Assembly (NCBI GenBank): GCA_022511425.1
Contig: JAFLRO010000001.1
Span: forward strand, 33,571 to 97,570
Length of the DNA: 64,000 nucleotides
Direction: 5' to 3'
Source of the DNA: Acetatifactor sp.
GTDB taxonomy: Bacteria; Bacillota; Clostridia; Lachnospirales; Lachnospiraceae
A program made the position numbers and the translations under genes. How positions within the stretch are numbered: position 1 is the first letter of the stretch; every line of letters begins with the position of its first letter. The notes under the pieces were generated by a model that searched no databases, was not told the origin of the DNA, and worked only from the letters and a program-made list of their open reading frames with translations. This document shows, piece after piece, positions 16,258 to 26,090 of the stretch.

Positions 16258-18315
16258 ATGGACAGAAATACATCCATTTTGGAGTTGAAGGGCGTAGGAG
16301 AGAAATCTCAGAAGCTCTTTGCAAAACTGGATATCCGAACGGTTGGAGACTTGCTTGCCCATTCTCCCAGGGATTATGAAGTTTTTGAGGAGCCTGTCAA
16401 GATCGCACAGGCAGCTACGGGAGCTGTCTGTGCTGTTTATGCAGCAGTTACCGGGATTCCCAATGAGCGCAAAGTACGGAAGCTTCACATTCTCAATGTA
16501 AGTATTTCTGACGGTTCCGGAACGATGCAGCTGACCTTTTTTAACATGCCTTTCCTGAAAAAGGTGTTAAAACAGGGCGGCTATTATCTTTTTCGCGGTA
16601 CCGTTCAAAGCCGTGGCATCACAAAAATCATGGAGCAACCCAAGCTTTTCTCTATCGAGGAATACCGAAAACAAACCAATAAACTGATCCCCAAGTATTC
16701 GCTGACAAAAGGATTGACAAATCAAGCGATTCAGAAAGCAGTAAAACAAGCGCTGAACCATTGTTCCTTTGAAGAGGAATATTATGACAGCAACATTCTT
16801 AAGTCCTGTGCTCTCATACCGGAGAGGGAAGCAGTGGAAACCATCCATTTCCCATCTGATCGGGAAGCGCTGCTTAAGGCGAGGCACAGACTTGTGTTTG
16901 ACGAGTTTTTCTCATTTATGTATCTGCTTAGGCGCAATAAGCAGATAGGGGAGGGGCTGGAAAACGGTTATCAGATGTTTGAAACCGCGGATACAGTGCG
17001 CTTTCTGGAACAGCTCCCATTTCCGCTGACAAAAGCGCAGGCAAAGGTCTGGCAGGAGATTCGAAACGATATGGGGAGTTCTGTGTGCATGAACCGCTTG
17101 ATTCAGGGTGATGTTGGATCTGGCAAGACTATTCTTGCAGTGCTGGCGCTGTTGATGACAGCAGCCAACGGCTATCAGGGAGCGCTTATGGCACCCACGG
17201 AAGTGTTGGCTGTACAGCACTTTGAGACTATTCAGGGCTATGTGCAAAAGTATCATATCTGCTTTCAACCCGTTCTGCTTGTGGGCTCTATGACAGCCAA
17301 GGAGAAACGGGAGGCATATGCAAGAATTGTCGCCGGCGAGGCAAATCTGATCATTGGTACACACGCGCTGATACAGGAGAAGGTGCAATATAAGTCGCTG
17401 GCTCTGGTGGTCACGGACGAACAGCACCGTTTCGGCGTCCGTCAGAGAGAACATCTGGCGGAAAAAGGTGAAAGTCCTCATATTCTGGTCATGAGCGCAA
17501 CGCCAATTCCCAGGACACTTGCCATTATCCTATATGGCGACCTGCATATCTCTGTAGTGGACGAGCTGCCCCAGGGAAGACTGCCCATTAAAAACTGTGT
17601 TGTAAATACTTCATATCGGCCAACCGCCTATAAATTCATTGCCGGTCAGGTAGCAGAAGGCCGACAGGTCTATGTGATTTGCCCCCAGGTGGAGGAAGGC
17701 GAGATGGAAGATCTGGAAAATGTGGTGGATTACACGGAGAAGCTAAAGAGCGCTCTACCTCCAAGTGTTCAGGTGTCATATTTACATGGAAAGATGCGTC
17801 CTGCGGATAAAAATCGAATTATGGAGGAGTTTTCAGCTCATTCCATTGATGTACTGGTGTCAACCACTGTTATTGAGGTTGGTATCAACGTACCCAACGC
17901 CACGGTGATGATGGTGGAGAATTCGGAGCGGTTCGGCTTGGCCCAGCTCCATCAGTTGAGAGGCCGTGTAGGGCGGGGCGAGCATCAGAGCTACTGTATT
18001 TTTGTGTGTACCAAAGAAGATCAGGAGACCATGGAGCGGCTCCAGATCTTAAATAAATCAAACGACGGCTTCTATATTGCCTCTGAGGATCTTAAGCTAA
18101 GAGGCCCCGGCGACTTGTTCGGTGTGCGTCAGAGCGGCGAATTCGCCTTTCGGATGGGCGATATCTACACGGATGCAGCTGTCCTCAAGCAGGCATCTGA
18201 TGCTATTGATCAGCTGATGGCACAGGATCCGGAGCTTGTTCAAAACGAGCATCAAGCCTTGAAACGTCACCTTTTGGATACAGCCGCAAATACAGTTGAC
18301 TTTCGCTCCATTTAA
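16258..18315 (+). CDS. recG: ATP-dependent DNA helicase RecG
   Basis: A 685-residue helicase, the family's usual length, which reverses stalled forks and processes recombination intermediates. The N-terminal wedge/OB domain precedes a helicase core with Walker A GDVGSGKT near residue 284, DEQHRFG near 387, MSATPIPRTL and the terminal LRGRVGRG motif. The ORF track begins at 16129, but that would translate the palindrome; ATG 16258 (MDRNTSILELKGVG) fits the family. It follows fakA, as in many Firmicutes. Confidence 0.95.
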   Translation: MDRNTSILELKGVGEKSQKLFAKLDIRTVGDLLAHSPRDYEVFEEPVKIAQAATGAVCAVYAAVTGIPNERKVRKLHILNVSISDGSGTMQLTFFNMPFLKKVLKQGGYYLFRGTVQSRGITKIMEQPKLFSIEEYRKQTNKLIPKYSLTKGLTNQAIQKAVKQALNHCSFEEEYYDSNILKSCALIPEREAVETIHFPSDREALLKARHRLVFDEFFSFMYLLRRNKQIGEGLENGYQMFETADTVRFLEQLPFPLTKAQAKVWQEIRNDMGSSVCMNRLIQGDVGSGKTILAVLALLMTAANGYQGALMAPTEVLAVQHFETIQGYVQKYHICFQPVLLVGSMTAKEKREAYARIVAGEANLIIGTHALIQEKVQYKSLALVVTDEQHRFGVRQREHLAEKGESPHILVMSATPIPRTLAIILYGDLHISVVDELPQGRLPIKNCVVNTSYRPTAYKFIAGQVAEGRQVYVICPQVEEGEMEDLENVVDYTEKLKSALPPSVQVSYLHGKMRPADKNRIMEEFSAHSIDVLVSTTVIEVGINVPNATVMMVENSERFGLAQLHQLRGRVGRGEHQSYCIFVCTKEDQETMERLQILNKSNDGFYIASEDLKLRGPGDLFGVRQSGEFAFRMGDIYTDAAVLKQASDAIDQLMAQDPELVQNEHQALKRHLLDTAANTVDFRSI

Positions 18316-18375
18316 CGTTAAAATGGTCATAAGTTTTTTCTCAATACATAGGGATTTTGGAAAGGTTGGATAAAA

Positions 18376-19251
18376 ATGTCTAAAGTAGCAATTGTGACAG
18401 ACAGCAACAGCGGTATCACTCAGGCTGCGGGCAAGGAGATGGGAGTGTTTGTGCTTCCCATGCCCTTTATGATAGGTGATGAGACCTTTTATGAGGATAT
18501 CAGCCTGACTCAGGAGGAGTTTTATTTAAGACTTGCCGCCGGTGCCAACATCAGCACCAGCCAGCCTTCACCGGAGTCGGTGTTAGAACTGTGGGATAAG
18601 GTTTTGAGTGAGTATGACGAGCTGGTTCACATACCCATGAGCAGCGGTCTGTCCGGTTCCTGTCAGAGTGCCATCATGCTGTCGGAGGATTACGACGGAA
18701 AGGTACAGGTGGTGAATAACCAGCGTATTTCCGTGACACAGCGACAGTCCTGCCTGGATGCTCTTGCCTTGGCGGAAAAGGGCATGAGTGCAAAAGAGAT
18801 TAAAGAATTTCTTGAGGCAGATAAATTTAACAGCAGTATTTATATCATGCTGGATACCCTGTATTATCTGAAAAAAGGAGGACGTATTACACCTGCGGCA
18901 GCGGCTTTGGGAACAATTCTTAAGTTGAAGCCTGTGCTTCAGATACAGGGCGAGAAGCTGGACGCCTTTGCCAAGGCACGAACAACAGCTCAAGGTAAGT
19001 CCATCATGATAAGCGCTATTAAGAGCGATATTGAGAACCGTTTTGGCGGTCTCACTGAAGATAAGCATATATGGCTTGAAATAGCACATACAGCCAACCA
19101 GGAGGCAGCAGAGGCATACAAGCAGGAGATCCTGGAGGTATTTCCCGGCTACGATATTCATATTGATCCGCTTTCCTTAAGCGTAGCCTGCCATATCGGC
19201 CCCGGTGCGCTGGCATTTGCGTGCAGTAGGAAGATTCCGGAGAGGATGTAG
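18376..19251 (+). CDS. DegV family fatty acid-binding protein (FakB-like)
   Basis: A 291-residue soluble protein. The DegV fold binds a fatty acid and presents it to FakA for phosphorylation. Typical features are VAIVTDSNSGIT at the N-terminus, STSQPSPE near residue 58, and PMSSGLSGS for head-group binding. It lies 60 bases after recG on the same strand as fakA, so the kinase and a carrier are encoded close together. FakB assignment is inferred from family and context. Confidence 0.88.
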   Translation: MSKVAIVTDSNSGITQAAGKEMGVFVLPMPFMIGDETFYEDISLTQEEFYLRLAAGANISTSQPSPESVLELWDKVLSEYDELVHIPMSSGLSGSCQSAIMLSEDYDGKVQVVNNQRISVTQRQSCLDALALAEKGMSAKEIKEFLEADKFNSSIYIMLDTLYYLKKGGRITPAAAALGTILKLKPVLQIQGEKLDAFAKARTTAQGKSIMISAIKSDIENRFGGLTEDKHIWLEIAHTANQEAAEAYKQEILEVFPGYDIHIDPLSLSVACHIGPGALAFACSRKIPERM

Positions 19252-19271
19252 GATTAAACGAAAGGATCATT

Positions 19272-19970
19272 ATGAAGAAAAAATTAATTTTATTTGCGAT
19301 ACTTATATTAGTCATGTTTGGAACAAGCGGCTGTATGGAAAATTACGGAGTGGCACGGGGAAGCATGAAATCATATCTCAAAGATAAGTATAATGCCAAG
19401 TTTACTTATGTTTCCGCAGGTCGCCTTGGTTGGCCGGCTAAAGACGTATATACTGTTTTTAAGGATGAAGACGGCAATGAGTTAAAAATTCATTCTTATG
19501 TCGGTGATTCTATATTTACAAAGAAATACAGCGATAATTACTATTCTGTAATTTATGATAAACAAGTGCAAGACCAGCTTCAGCTTCAGATGGACTCACA
19601 GTATAAAATATTTATAAGCACTAAAAGAGAATTTACCATCGGAAAGGAAAAGTATGACAATGCTGAAGATTATATGAGAGATTGCTTATATGTATACATA
19701 GCAATTTGTACAACAGAAGACCCCGACTTTGATAAAATCTATGAATTATTATTGAATGAAATGAGTGACGTAAATATGTCAGTTAGTGTTTATACTTTAA
19801 CGGAGGAAGGATTCGACACTGTTTCCGAATACCCTGATTATGTCAAATATGGGATCAAACAATCGGATATTATTTACAGGGATTCATTTGTGATAAAAGA
19901 AAATGAGGTACAAGATATTAACAGGGAGTCATTTGTGATAAAAGAAAATGATGTACAAGATATTAACTGA
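19272..19970 (+). CDS. predicted lipoprotein of unknown function
   Basis: A 232-residue exported protein. A basic start and hydrophobic core are followed by a lipobox-like TSGC with cysteine at residue 21, so it should be lipid-anchored outside the membrane. The body is rich in Tyr, Asp and Lys and has no motif I recognise. The last 30 residues are a tandem duplication, SFVIKENEVQDIN then SFVIKENDVQDIN. It is 20 bases downstream of the DegV gene and ends before a terminator. Its function is unknown. Confidence 0.75.
   Translation: MKKKLILFAILILVMFGTSGCMENYGVARGSMKSYLKDKYNAKFTYVSAGRLGWPAKDVYTVFKDEDGNELKIHSYVGDSIFTKKYSDNYYSVIYDKQVQDQLQLQMDSQYKIFISTKREFTIGKEKYDNAEDYMRDCLYVYIAICTTEDPDFDKIYELLLNEMSDVNMSVSVYTLTEEGFDTVSEYPDYVKYGIKQSDIIYRDSFVIKENEVQDINRESFVIKENDVQDIN
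19876..19965 (+). repeat. two-copy 45-base tandem repeat in the lipoprotein gene
   Basis: 19876-19920 and 19921-19965 are 45-base units differing at two positions. The second copy runs almost to the stop codon. The unit keeps the reading frame and duplicates 15 residues, consistent with a recent slippage or duplication. Confidence 0.9.
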
Positions 19971-20000
19971 AAATCAGTCTGTTGTTGAAACAGAAATGGC

Positions 20001-20031
20001 AGGACGTTTCCAGCACGGAAGCGTCCTTTTC
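20001..20031 (+). terminator. intrinsic terminator after the lipoprotein gene
   Basis: AGGACGTTTCC pairs with GGAAGCGTCCT, with one G-T wobble and a five-base loop, followed by TTTTC. Confidence 0.85.
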
Positions 20032-20129
20032 ATATTTTATAACTTTTGGGCACAATACGAATAATTGGTCTCGTCATGAAAAAGATGTAGATATTTTACA
20101 AGATATGTGCAAGATATAGTAGTTTTTAC

Positions 20130-20159
20130 TTGTACAAAGCACAAAATGTATGATATAAT
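20130..20159 (+). promoter_or_regulatory. SigA-type promoter for the topoisomerase B subunit gene
   Basis: TTGTAC and a perfect TATAAT are spaced 18 bases apart. The ATG used by the ORF track (20160) touches the -10 box, so translation must begin later, at 20211. Confidence 0.65.
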
Positions 20160-20210
20160 ATGCTTAATTATGTAAAGTTTTTCCATAAGAGCAAGGAGTG
20201 TTTACCCAAA

Positions 20211-22139
20211 ATGGCTAATACAAATAATTACGACGCTTCCAGTATTATGGTCCTGGAGGGGTTGGAGGCTGTGCGGAAGCGGCCCGGAATGTACATTGGC
20301 AGCGTATCCACAAAGGGGTTGAACCATCTGATCTACGAGATAGTTGATAACTCTGTGGACGAGCATTTGGCAGGCTTCTGTGACACTATTACCGTGACAT
20401 TGGAAGCCGATGGTTCAGCCACTATATCCGACAACGGCAGAGGTATTCCCGTGGGAATGCATGAAAAGGGAATCAGCGCAGAACGGCTGGTATTCACCAC
20501 CCTTCATGCCGGCGGTAAATTTGACAACGGCGCCTATAAGACCAGCGGAGGACTGCACGGTGTGGGTTCTTCGGTGGTAAATGCCCTGTCTACCAGATTG
20601 ACTGTAACGGTCAAGACGGGCGGTTTTATATATGAGGACAGCTATGAGAGAGGAAACCCTACAGTGGAACTGGAAAAGGGTCTTTTGCCGGTGAAGGGTA
20701 AGACCCGGGAAACCGGCACTACCATCAACTTCCTGCCCGATGATACTATCTTTGACAGAACCAGGTTCAAGGAGGACGACGTAAAGAGCCGTCTCCATGA
20801 GACTGCTTACTTAAACCCCAATTTGACAATCATCTTTAAGGATCTTCGCAAAGAGGAGCCTGAAACTGTCACATACCACGAACCCGAAGGAATCACAGGA
20901 TTTATAAAGGACATGAACAAATCCCAGGAGTCGATTCACGATGTGATTTATTTCTCCGGGGAGAGCGAGGGTATCTCAGTAGAGGTGGCATTCCAGTATA
21001 TTAATGAGTTCCATGAAAATGTATTGGGTTTCTGTAACAATATTTATAACTCCGAGGGCGGCACTCATCTGACGGGCTTTAAGACCATGTTCACAAATGT
21101 GATCAATACTTACGCCAGAGATCTTGGAATCCTGAAGGAGAAGGACGTGAACTTTACCGGCGCTGATGTGCGTAACGGCATGACTGCCGTGGTGTCTATC
21201 AAGCATCCGGACCCAAGGTTTGAGGGCCAGACCAAGACGAAACTGGACAACCAGGACGCGGCAAAGGTAGTCAGCAAAATTACCGGAGACGAGGTTGTCA
21301 GATTCTTTGACAGAAATTTGGAGACCCTGAAAAATATTATTAGCTGCGCGGAAAAAGCGGCTAAAATCCGCAAGACGGAAGAAAGGGCAAAGACGAACCT
21401 CCTCACAAAGCAGAAGTTTTCTTTTGATTCCAACGGAAAGCTGGCAAACTGTGAGTCCAAGGATCCATCCAAGTGCGAAATCTTCATCGTAGAGGGTGAT
21501 TCCGCAGGAGGCAGCGCAAAGATGGCCCGAAACAGGATGTACCAGGCGATTCTTCCTATCCGAGGAAAGATTCTGAACGTGGAGAAGGCAAGCATTGACA
21601 AGGTGCTGGCAAATGCGGAGATCAAGACCATGATCAACGCATTTGGTTGTGGTTTCTCCGAAGGATACGGAAATGACTTTGACATAAACAAGTTACGCTA
21701 TGACAAGATTGTGATCATGGCCGATGCGGATGTGGACGGAGCCCATATATCCACGCTGCTTTTGACATTGTTTTATCGGTTTATGCCGGAATTGATCTTT
21801 GAAGGACATGTCTATATTGCCATGCCGCCTTTGTATAAGGCGATGCCTTCCAAGGGCGCGGAGGAGTATCTGTATGATGACAAGGCACTTGAAAAGTATA
21901 GAAAGACCCATAAAGGCGCCTTTACGCTTCAGAGATACAAGGGGCTTGGTGAGATGGATGCGGATCAGCTTTGGGAGACTACACTGAATCCGGAGACCAG
22001 ACGGATGAAACTTGTGGAGATCGAGGATGCCAGAATGGCGTCGGAGATGACTGAACTTTTGATGGGAACAGAGGTTCCGCCCCGGAAGGAGTTTATATAT
22101 AAACATGCTACGGATGCGGAGTTGGATATGCAAGCGTGA
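20211..22139 (+). CDS. type IIA DNA topoisomerase subunit B (ParE/GyrB-like)
   Basis: A 642-residue ATPase subunit. The GHKL ATP site has EIVDNSVDEHLAG and ISDNGRGIPVGMH plus GGLHGVGSSVVNAL. The TOPRIM domain has EGDSAGGSAK and MADADVDGAHIS, which bind magnesium at the cleavage site. It cleaves and reseals DNA with the A subunit encoded one gene downstream. Sequence alone does not separate gyrase from topoisomerase IV for this subunit; the partner lacks an obvious GyrA box, favouring a ParE-like role. AAGGAG precedes ATG 20211. Confidence 0.9.
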   Translation: MANTNNYDASSIMVLEGLEAVRKRPGMYIGSVSTKGLNHLIYEIVDNSVDEHLAGFCDTITVTLEADGSATISDNGRGIPVGMHEKGISAERLVFTTLHAGGKFDNGAYKTSGGLHGVGSSVVNALSTRLTVTVKTGGFIYEDSYERGNPTVELEKGLLPVKGKTRETGTTINFLPDDTIFDRTRFKEDDVKSRLHETAYLNPNLTIIFKDLRKEEPETVTYHEPEGITGFIKDMNKSQESIHDVIYFSGESEGISVEVAFQYINEFHENVLGFCNNIYNSEGGTHLTGFKTMFTNVINTYARDLGILKEKDVNFTGADVRNGMTAVVSIKHPDPRFEGQTKTKLDNQDAAKVVSKITGDEVVRFFDRNLETLKNIISCAEKAAKIRKTEERAKTNLLTKQKFSFDSNGKLANCESKDPSKCEIFIVEGDSAGGSAKMARNRMYQAILPIRGKILNVEKASIDKVLANAEIKTMINAFGCGFSEGYGNDFDINKLRYDKIVIMADADVDGAHISTLLLTLFYRFMPELIFEGHVYIAMPPLYKAMPSKGAEEYLYDDKALEKYRKTHKGAFTLQRYKGLGEMDADQLWETTLNPETRRMKLVEIEDARMASEMTELLMGTEVPPRKEFIYKHATDAELDMQA

Positions 22140-22203
22140 TAGGGTAATTTAGTTCCATTTTACATTTGTATTGTAATATAATCGGAACTTGGTGGAGGTA
22201 AAT

Positions 22204-22605
22204 ATGCGTGATTGTATATTCTGCAAAATAATAGAAGGGTTTGTACCCTGCATGAAAATATATGAGGATGAACACACATATTCATTCATGGATATTGCAA
22301 AAGATGTTGACGGTCATATACTGGTTGTTCCCAAAATACATAAGAAAAATATATTGGATTGTGATGAAGAAACCTTAATAAATCTTATGAGGACAGTCAA
22401 AAGGATATCAAATCATTTGGTAGACAACTGCGGCTATGATGGTGTTAATATTCTCAACGCAAGTGACGAAAGTGCAGGTCAATCGGTTCCCCATTTCCAC
22501 ATTCATATTATTCCAAGGAGAAAGAATGATGGAATCGATGCATGGCCTAAGTTTGAGGGAGCAAAAGAGGAAATAACCGAAATCTGGGAAAAGATAAAGC
22601 TGTAA
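22204..22605 (+). CDS. HIT family nucleotide-binding protein
   Basis: A 133-residue histidine-triad protein. The catalytic motif is HFHIHIIPRR near residues 98-107. The N-terminal CIFCKI cysteines are common in HIT proteins that bind zinc. Members hydrolyse nucleotide phosphoramidates or dinucleoside polyphosphates. GGAGG is five bases before ATG 22204, so the five-residue extension in the ORF track is not needed. It is inserted between the two topoisomerase genes on the same strand, an arrangement worth noting. Confidence 0.92.
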   Translation: MRDCIFCKIIEGFVPCMKIYEDEHTYSFMDIAKDVDGHILVVPKIHKKNILDCDEETLINLMRTVKRISNHLVDNCGYDGVNILNASDESAGQSVPHFHIHIIPRRKNDGIDAWPKFEGAKEEITEIWEKIKL

Positions 22606-22663
22606 ATTCTTATTTTATCGTAGGAACACTTTTTAAAGAGAGAAAATTTAAAGGAATATCAAT

Positions 22664-24904
22664 ATGGAAGACAACAGAATCATTAAAACCGAATATTCCG
22701 AGGAGATGCAGAAGGCGTTTATTGATTACGCCATGAGCGTTATCATCGCCAGGGCGCTGCCGGATGTAAGAGATGGGCTGAAACCGGTGCAGAGGCGCGT
22801 GCTGTATGATATGTATGAGCTGGGCATCCGATGGGACAGACCTTACAGGAAGAGCGCCCGTATCGTGGGTGACACCATGGGTAAATACCATCCCCACGGC
22901 GACAGCTCCATCTATGACTCGCTGGTGGTCATGAGTCAGGATTTCAAGAAGGGACTGCCCCTGATAGACGGACACGGTAACTTCGGAAATATCGAGGGAG
23001 ACGGTGCCGCTGCCATGCGTTACACGGAAGCAAGGCTTCAGAAGGTAACACAGGAGGCTTTTCTGGGAGATTTGGACAAAGATGTGGTGGACTTTGCGCC
23101 CAACTTTGACGAGACTGAAAAAGAACCAGTGGTGCTGCCGGTGCGGATTCCCAATTTTCTTGTGAACGGTTCTGAGGGTATCGCCGTGGGTATGGCAACC
23201 AACACCCCTCCCCACAATTTAGGTGAAGTCATCGATGCCATGAAGGCATTTATGCTGAACGAAAGCATTACCACGAGAGAGCTGATGCGTTATTTGAAAG
23301 GTCCCGATTTCCCCACCGGAGGCATTGTCATCAATAAAGATGAATTGCCGGAGATCTACGAGACCGGTGTGGGCAAGATCAAGATCAGAGGCAAGGTGGA
23401 ATTTGAACATGTCAAGGGCGGCAAGACCAACGTTGTGATCACAGAGATCCCATATACCATGATTGGCTCCGGAATCTCAAAATTCCTGTCCGACGTAGCA
23501 GCCCTTGTGGAGACCAAGAAAACCCAGGATGTGGTAGATATCTCCAATCAATCCTCAAAAGAAGGCATCCGTATCGTCATCGAGCTGAAAAAAGATGCCG
23601 ATGCAGAGAATTTTGTGAACCTGCTTTACAAAAAGACCAGGCTGGAGGACACCTTCGGCGTGAACATGCTGGCTATCTGCGACGGCAGACCCGAGACCAT
23701 GGGTCTGAAGCAGATCCTTAAGGCCAATGTGGACTTTCAGTATGAGATAGCCACCAGAAAATATACCAATCTCTTGGCAAAAGAAATGGAGCGCAAGGAA
23801 ATTCAGGAAGGCTTGATCAAAGCCTGTAACGTCATCGATCTGATCATCGAGATTCTGCGGGGATCCAAGGATCGGAACATGGCGAAAGCCTGTCTGGTGG
23901 AAGGCAAAGTTGATGGAATCAAGTTCAAGACCAAGGAATCCAAGATTATGGCTACTCAGCTTATGTTCTCCGAGAAACAGGCTAACGCCATCCTTGAGAT
24001 GCGGCTGTATAAGTTGATTGGATTGGAGATTGAAGCTCTGATCAACGAACATGAGGAGACCATGGCAAACATCTATCGCTATGAGGATATTCTGGAGCGA
24101 AGAGATTCCATGGCACAGGTCATTATTAATGAGCTGGATGAATATAAAAAAGAGTACGGAAGAAAACGCCGCACTGCCATTGAGAATGCCGAGGAGGCTG
24201 TGTACAGGGAGAAGGAAATCGAGGAGACAGATGTCTGTATTCTTGTGGATCGCTTCGGCTACATCAAGACTATAGACACTGCAACCTACGAGCGCAATAA
24301 GGAAGCGGCGGATGCTGAGAACCGCTTTGTATTCTACTGTAAGAACACGGGAAGGGTCTGTGTATTTACCGATACGGGGCAGCTTCATACCATCAAGGTC
24401 ATGGATATTCCCTTCGGCAAATTCCGTGACAAGGGAACACCTTTGGACAATATCAGCAATTATAATTCCGAGAAGGAACAGATTGTCTATATTACCAGCC
24501 AGACAGAGCTGAACCTGAGGCAGGTAGTGTTTGTCACCGCCCAGTCCATGATGAAATTGGTGGACGGAGGCGAATTCGACGTATCAAAACGAACTGTGGC
24601 TGCTACAAAACTGGCGGACGGCGATTCCGTCGTCAGCGTCGTAACTCTTCTGGAACAGAGAAATATTGTTCTTCAGACAAAGGATGGCTTTTTCCTGAAG
24701 TTTTCCCTAGAGGAGATTCCCGAGAAAAAGAAGGGTGCCATTGGCGTCCGAGGAATGAAGCTGGGGACGAAGGATGCTGTTGAGAATGTATATTATACCA
24801 TGGTGCTGGACAATTCGGAGATCGAATATAAAGGCAAGATAATTGTCTTGAATGATTTAAAGAGTGGAAGGCGTGACAGCAAGGGAACAAAGATTCGTGT
24901 ATAA
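22664..24904 (+). CDS. type IIA DNA topoisomerase subunit A (ParC/GyrA-like)
   Basis: A 746-residue DNA-cleaving subunit. The quinolone-resistance region reads KYHPHGDSSIYDSLVVM, and the active tyrosine is in AAAMRYTEARL near residue 120. The C-terminal DNA-wrapping region is present, but I see no QRRGGKG-type GyrA box; the nearest stretch reads FGKFRDKGTPLDNIS. A degenerate or missing box argues for topoisomerase IV-like relaxation or decatenation rather than supercoiling. It is 58 bases after the HIT gene. Confidence 0.9.
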   Translation: MEDNRIIKTEYSEEMQKAFIDYAMSVIIARALPDVRDGLKPVQRRVLYDMYELGIRWDRPYRKSARIVGDTMGKYHPHGDSSIYDSLVVMSQDFKKGLPLIDGHGNFGNIEGDGAAAMRYTEARLQKVTQEAFLGDLDKDVVDFAPNFDETEKEPVVLPVRIPNFLVNGSEGIAVGMATNTPPHNLGEVIDAMKAFMLNESITTRELMRYLKGPDFPTGGIVINKDELPEIYETGVGKIKIRGKVEFEHVKGGKTNVVITEIPYTMIGSGISKFLSDVAALVETKKTQDVVDISNQSSKEGIRIVIELKKDADAENFVNLLYKKTRLEDTFGVNMLAICDGRPETMGLKQILKANVDFQYEIATRKYTNLLAKEMERKEIQEGLIKACNVIDLIIEILRGSKDRNMAKACLVEGKVDGIKFKTKESKIMATQLMFSEKQANAILEMRLYKLIGLEIEALINEHEETMANIYRYEDILERRDSMAQVIINELDEYKKEYGRKRRTAIENAEEAVYREKEIEETDVCILVDRFGYIKTIDTATYERNKEAADAENRFVFYCKNTGRVCVFTDTGQLHTIKVMDIPFGKFRDKGTPLDNISNYNSEKEQIVYITSQTELNLRQVVFVTAQSMMKLVDGGEFDVSKRTVAATKLADGDSVVSVVTLLEQRNIVLQTKDGFFLKFSLEEIPEKKKGAIGVRGMKLGTKDAVENVYYTMVLDNSEIEYKGKIIVLNDLKSGRRDSKGTKIRV

Positions 24905-24919
24905 CAGCATAGTTACATC

Positions 24920-24947
24920 AGGATTGATTCGAATACGAAAGAATCCT
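24920..24947 (+). terminator. possible weak terminator after the topoisomerase A gene
   Basis: AGGATT/AATCCT outer pairs enclose TTCG-AATA-CGAA inner pairs separated by a two-base bulge on each side, then TTTGGG. The stem is interrupted and the T-run is short. Confidence 0.4.
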
Positions 24948-25032
24948 TTGGGAATGCTACAAAGCCAGTAAAACACAATAAACTTGTAAGAACACGGCAA
25001 AAACTGTCAGAATGTGGCAGAAGGGAGACAGC

Positions 25033-25584
25033 ATGAGGGTAATTGCAGGAACGGCCAGAAGCCTGCCGTTAAAGACACCTGAGGGTCTTGACACCAGACC
25101 TACCACAGACAGAATCAAGGAGACCCTTTTCAACATATTGCAGGGGGATGTACAGGGGAGTGTATTTGTAGACCTTTTCAGCGGCAGCGGCGCTATAGGC
25201 ATTGAGGCTTTGAGCCGGGGCGCCCGGAAAGCTTACTTTGTGGAGACAGCTTCCAGAGCTTTAGACTGTATACAGCAAAATCTTACATTTACGAAACTGC
25301 AGAACCGTGCTATATTAATAAAGCAGGAAGCCTGCAGCGCTTTGTCAAGTATTGTCGAGGAGGCTGTGGACATTATCTTTATGGATCCACCATACGATAA
25401 GGGACATGAAAAATCCGTTCTTGCAGTGTTGCAGAATAAGGCGTATGTGACAAAGGATACCCTGATTATTATAGAGGCCTCGCTGGACACGGATTTTTCC
25501 TGGCTTGAGGAACTGGGATTTCTATTGGAAAAAGAAAAAAGGTATAAGACAAATAAGCATATGTTTATTCGAAAGGCATGGTGA
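25033..25584 (+). CDS. rsmD: 16S rRNA (guanine966-N2)-methyltransferase RsmD
   Basis: A 183-residue SAM-dependent methyltransferase that modifies G966 of 16S rRNA. It has DLFSGSGAIGIEALSRGA for SAM binding and the catalytic MDPPYDKG motif. The N-terminal RVIAGTARSLPLKTP and TRPTTDRIKETLFNIL are family hallmarks. AGAAGGGAG precedes ATG 25033. It is followed after three bases by coaD, the same order as ylbH-coaD in Bacillus. Confidence 0.95.
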   Translation: MRVIAGTARSLPLKTPEGLDTRPTTDRIKETLFNILQGDVQGSVFVDLFSGSGAIGIEALSRGARKAYFVETASRALDCIQQNLTFTKLQNRAILIKQEACSALSSIVEEAVDIIFMDPPYDKGHEKSVLAVLQNKAYVTKDTLIIIEASLDTDFSWLEELGFLLEKEKRYKTNKHMFIRKAW

Positions 25585-25587
25585 AAG

Positions 25588-26076
25588 ATGAAAAGAGCGG
25601 TTTATCCCGGAAGTTTTGATCCTGTTACATATGGACACCTGGATATTATCAGGCGTGCCTCAGAAATATTTGATGAACTGATTGTAAGTGTTTTGAATAA
25701 TAAAGAGAAAACTCCGTTGTTTTCTGTGGAAGAACGTGTTAAGATACTTAAGGAGGCTACTAAGGATATTCCCAATGTACATGTGGAAAGTTTTAGCGGA
25801 TTGCTGATCAATTACGCCGCTGAAAATAATCTGCACATAGCGGTCAGGGGATTGCGGGCTATCACCGATTTTGAGTATGAGCTTCAGATTGCTCAGACGA
25901 ACCGCAAGCTTTCTAATGAGAAACTGGATACGATGTTCCTTACGACCAGTCTGGAATATGCATACCTCAGTTCTTCCAGTGTAAAGGAAATTGCAAGCTT
26001 TGGCGGCGATATCAGTCAATGCGTGCCCGACTTTGTGGCGGATTTGATTTATGAAAAGTATCAGATAAAAAGATAA
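25588..26076 (+). CDS. coaD: phosphopantetheine adenylyltransferase
   Basis: A 162-residue enzyme for the penultimate step of coenzyme A synthesis, transferring AMP to 4'-phosphopantetheine. The nucleotidyltransferase signature is [15 protein letters not shown], with the TxGH-type motif, and the C-terminal loop [34 protein letters not shown] is highly characteristic. The length is normal. It is translationally close to rsmD upstream and the coiled-coil gene downstream. Confidence 0.97.
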   Translation: MKRAVYPGSFDPVTYGHLDIIRRASEIFDELIVSVLNNKEKTPLFSVEERVKILKEATKDIPNVHVESFSGLLINYAAENNLHIAVRGLRAITDFEYELQIAQTNRKLSNEKLDTMFLTTSLEYAYLSSSSVKEIASFGGDISQCVPDFVADLIYEKYQIKR

Positions 26077-26090
26077 AGGAGTGATCACCT

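Noticed and set aside
23555-24388. 277-residue minus-strand ORF opposite the topoisomerase A gene
   Set aside because: Antisense shadow without motifs or a ribosome binding site.
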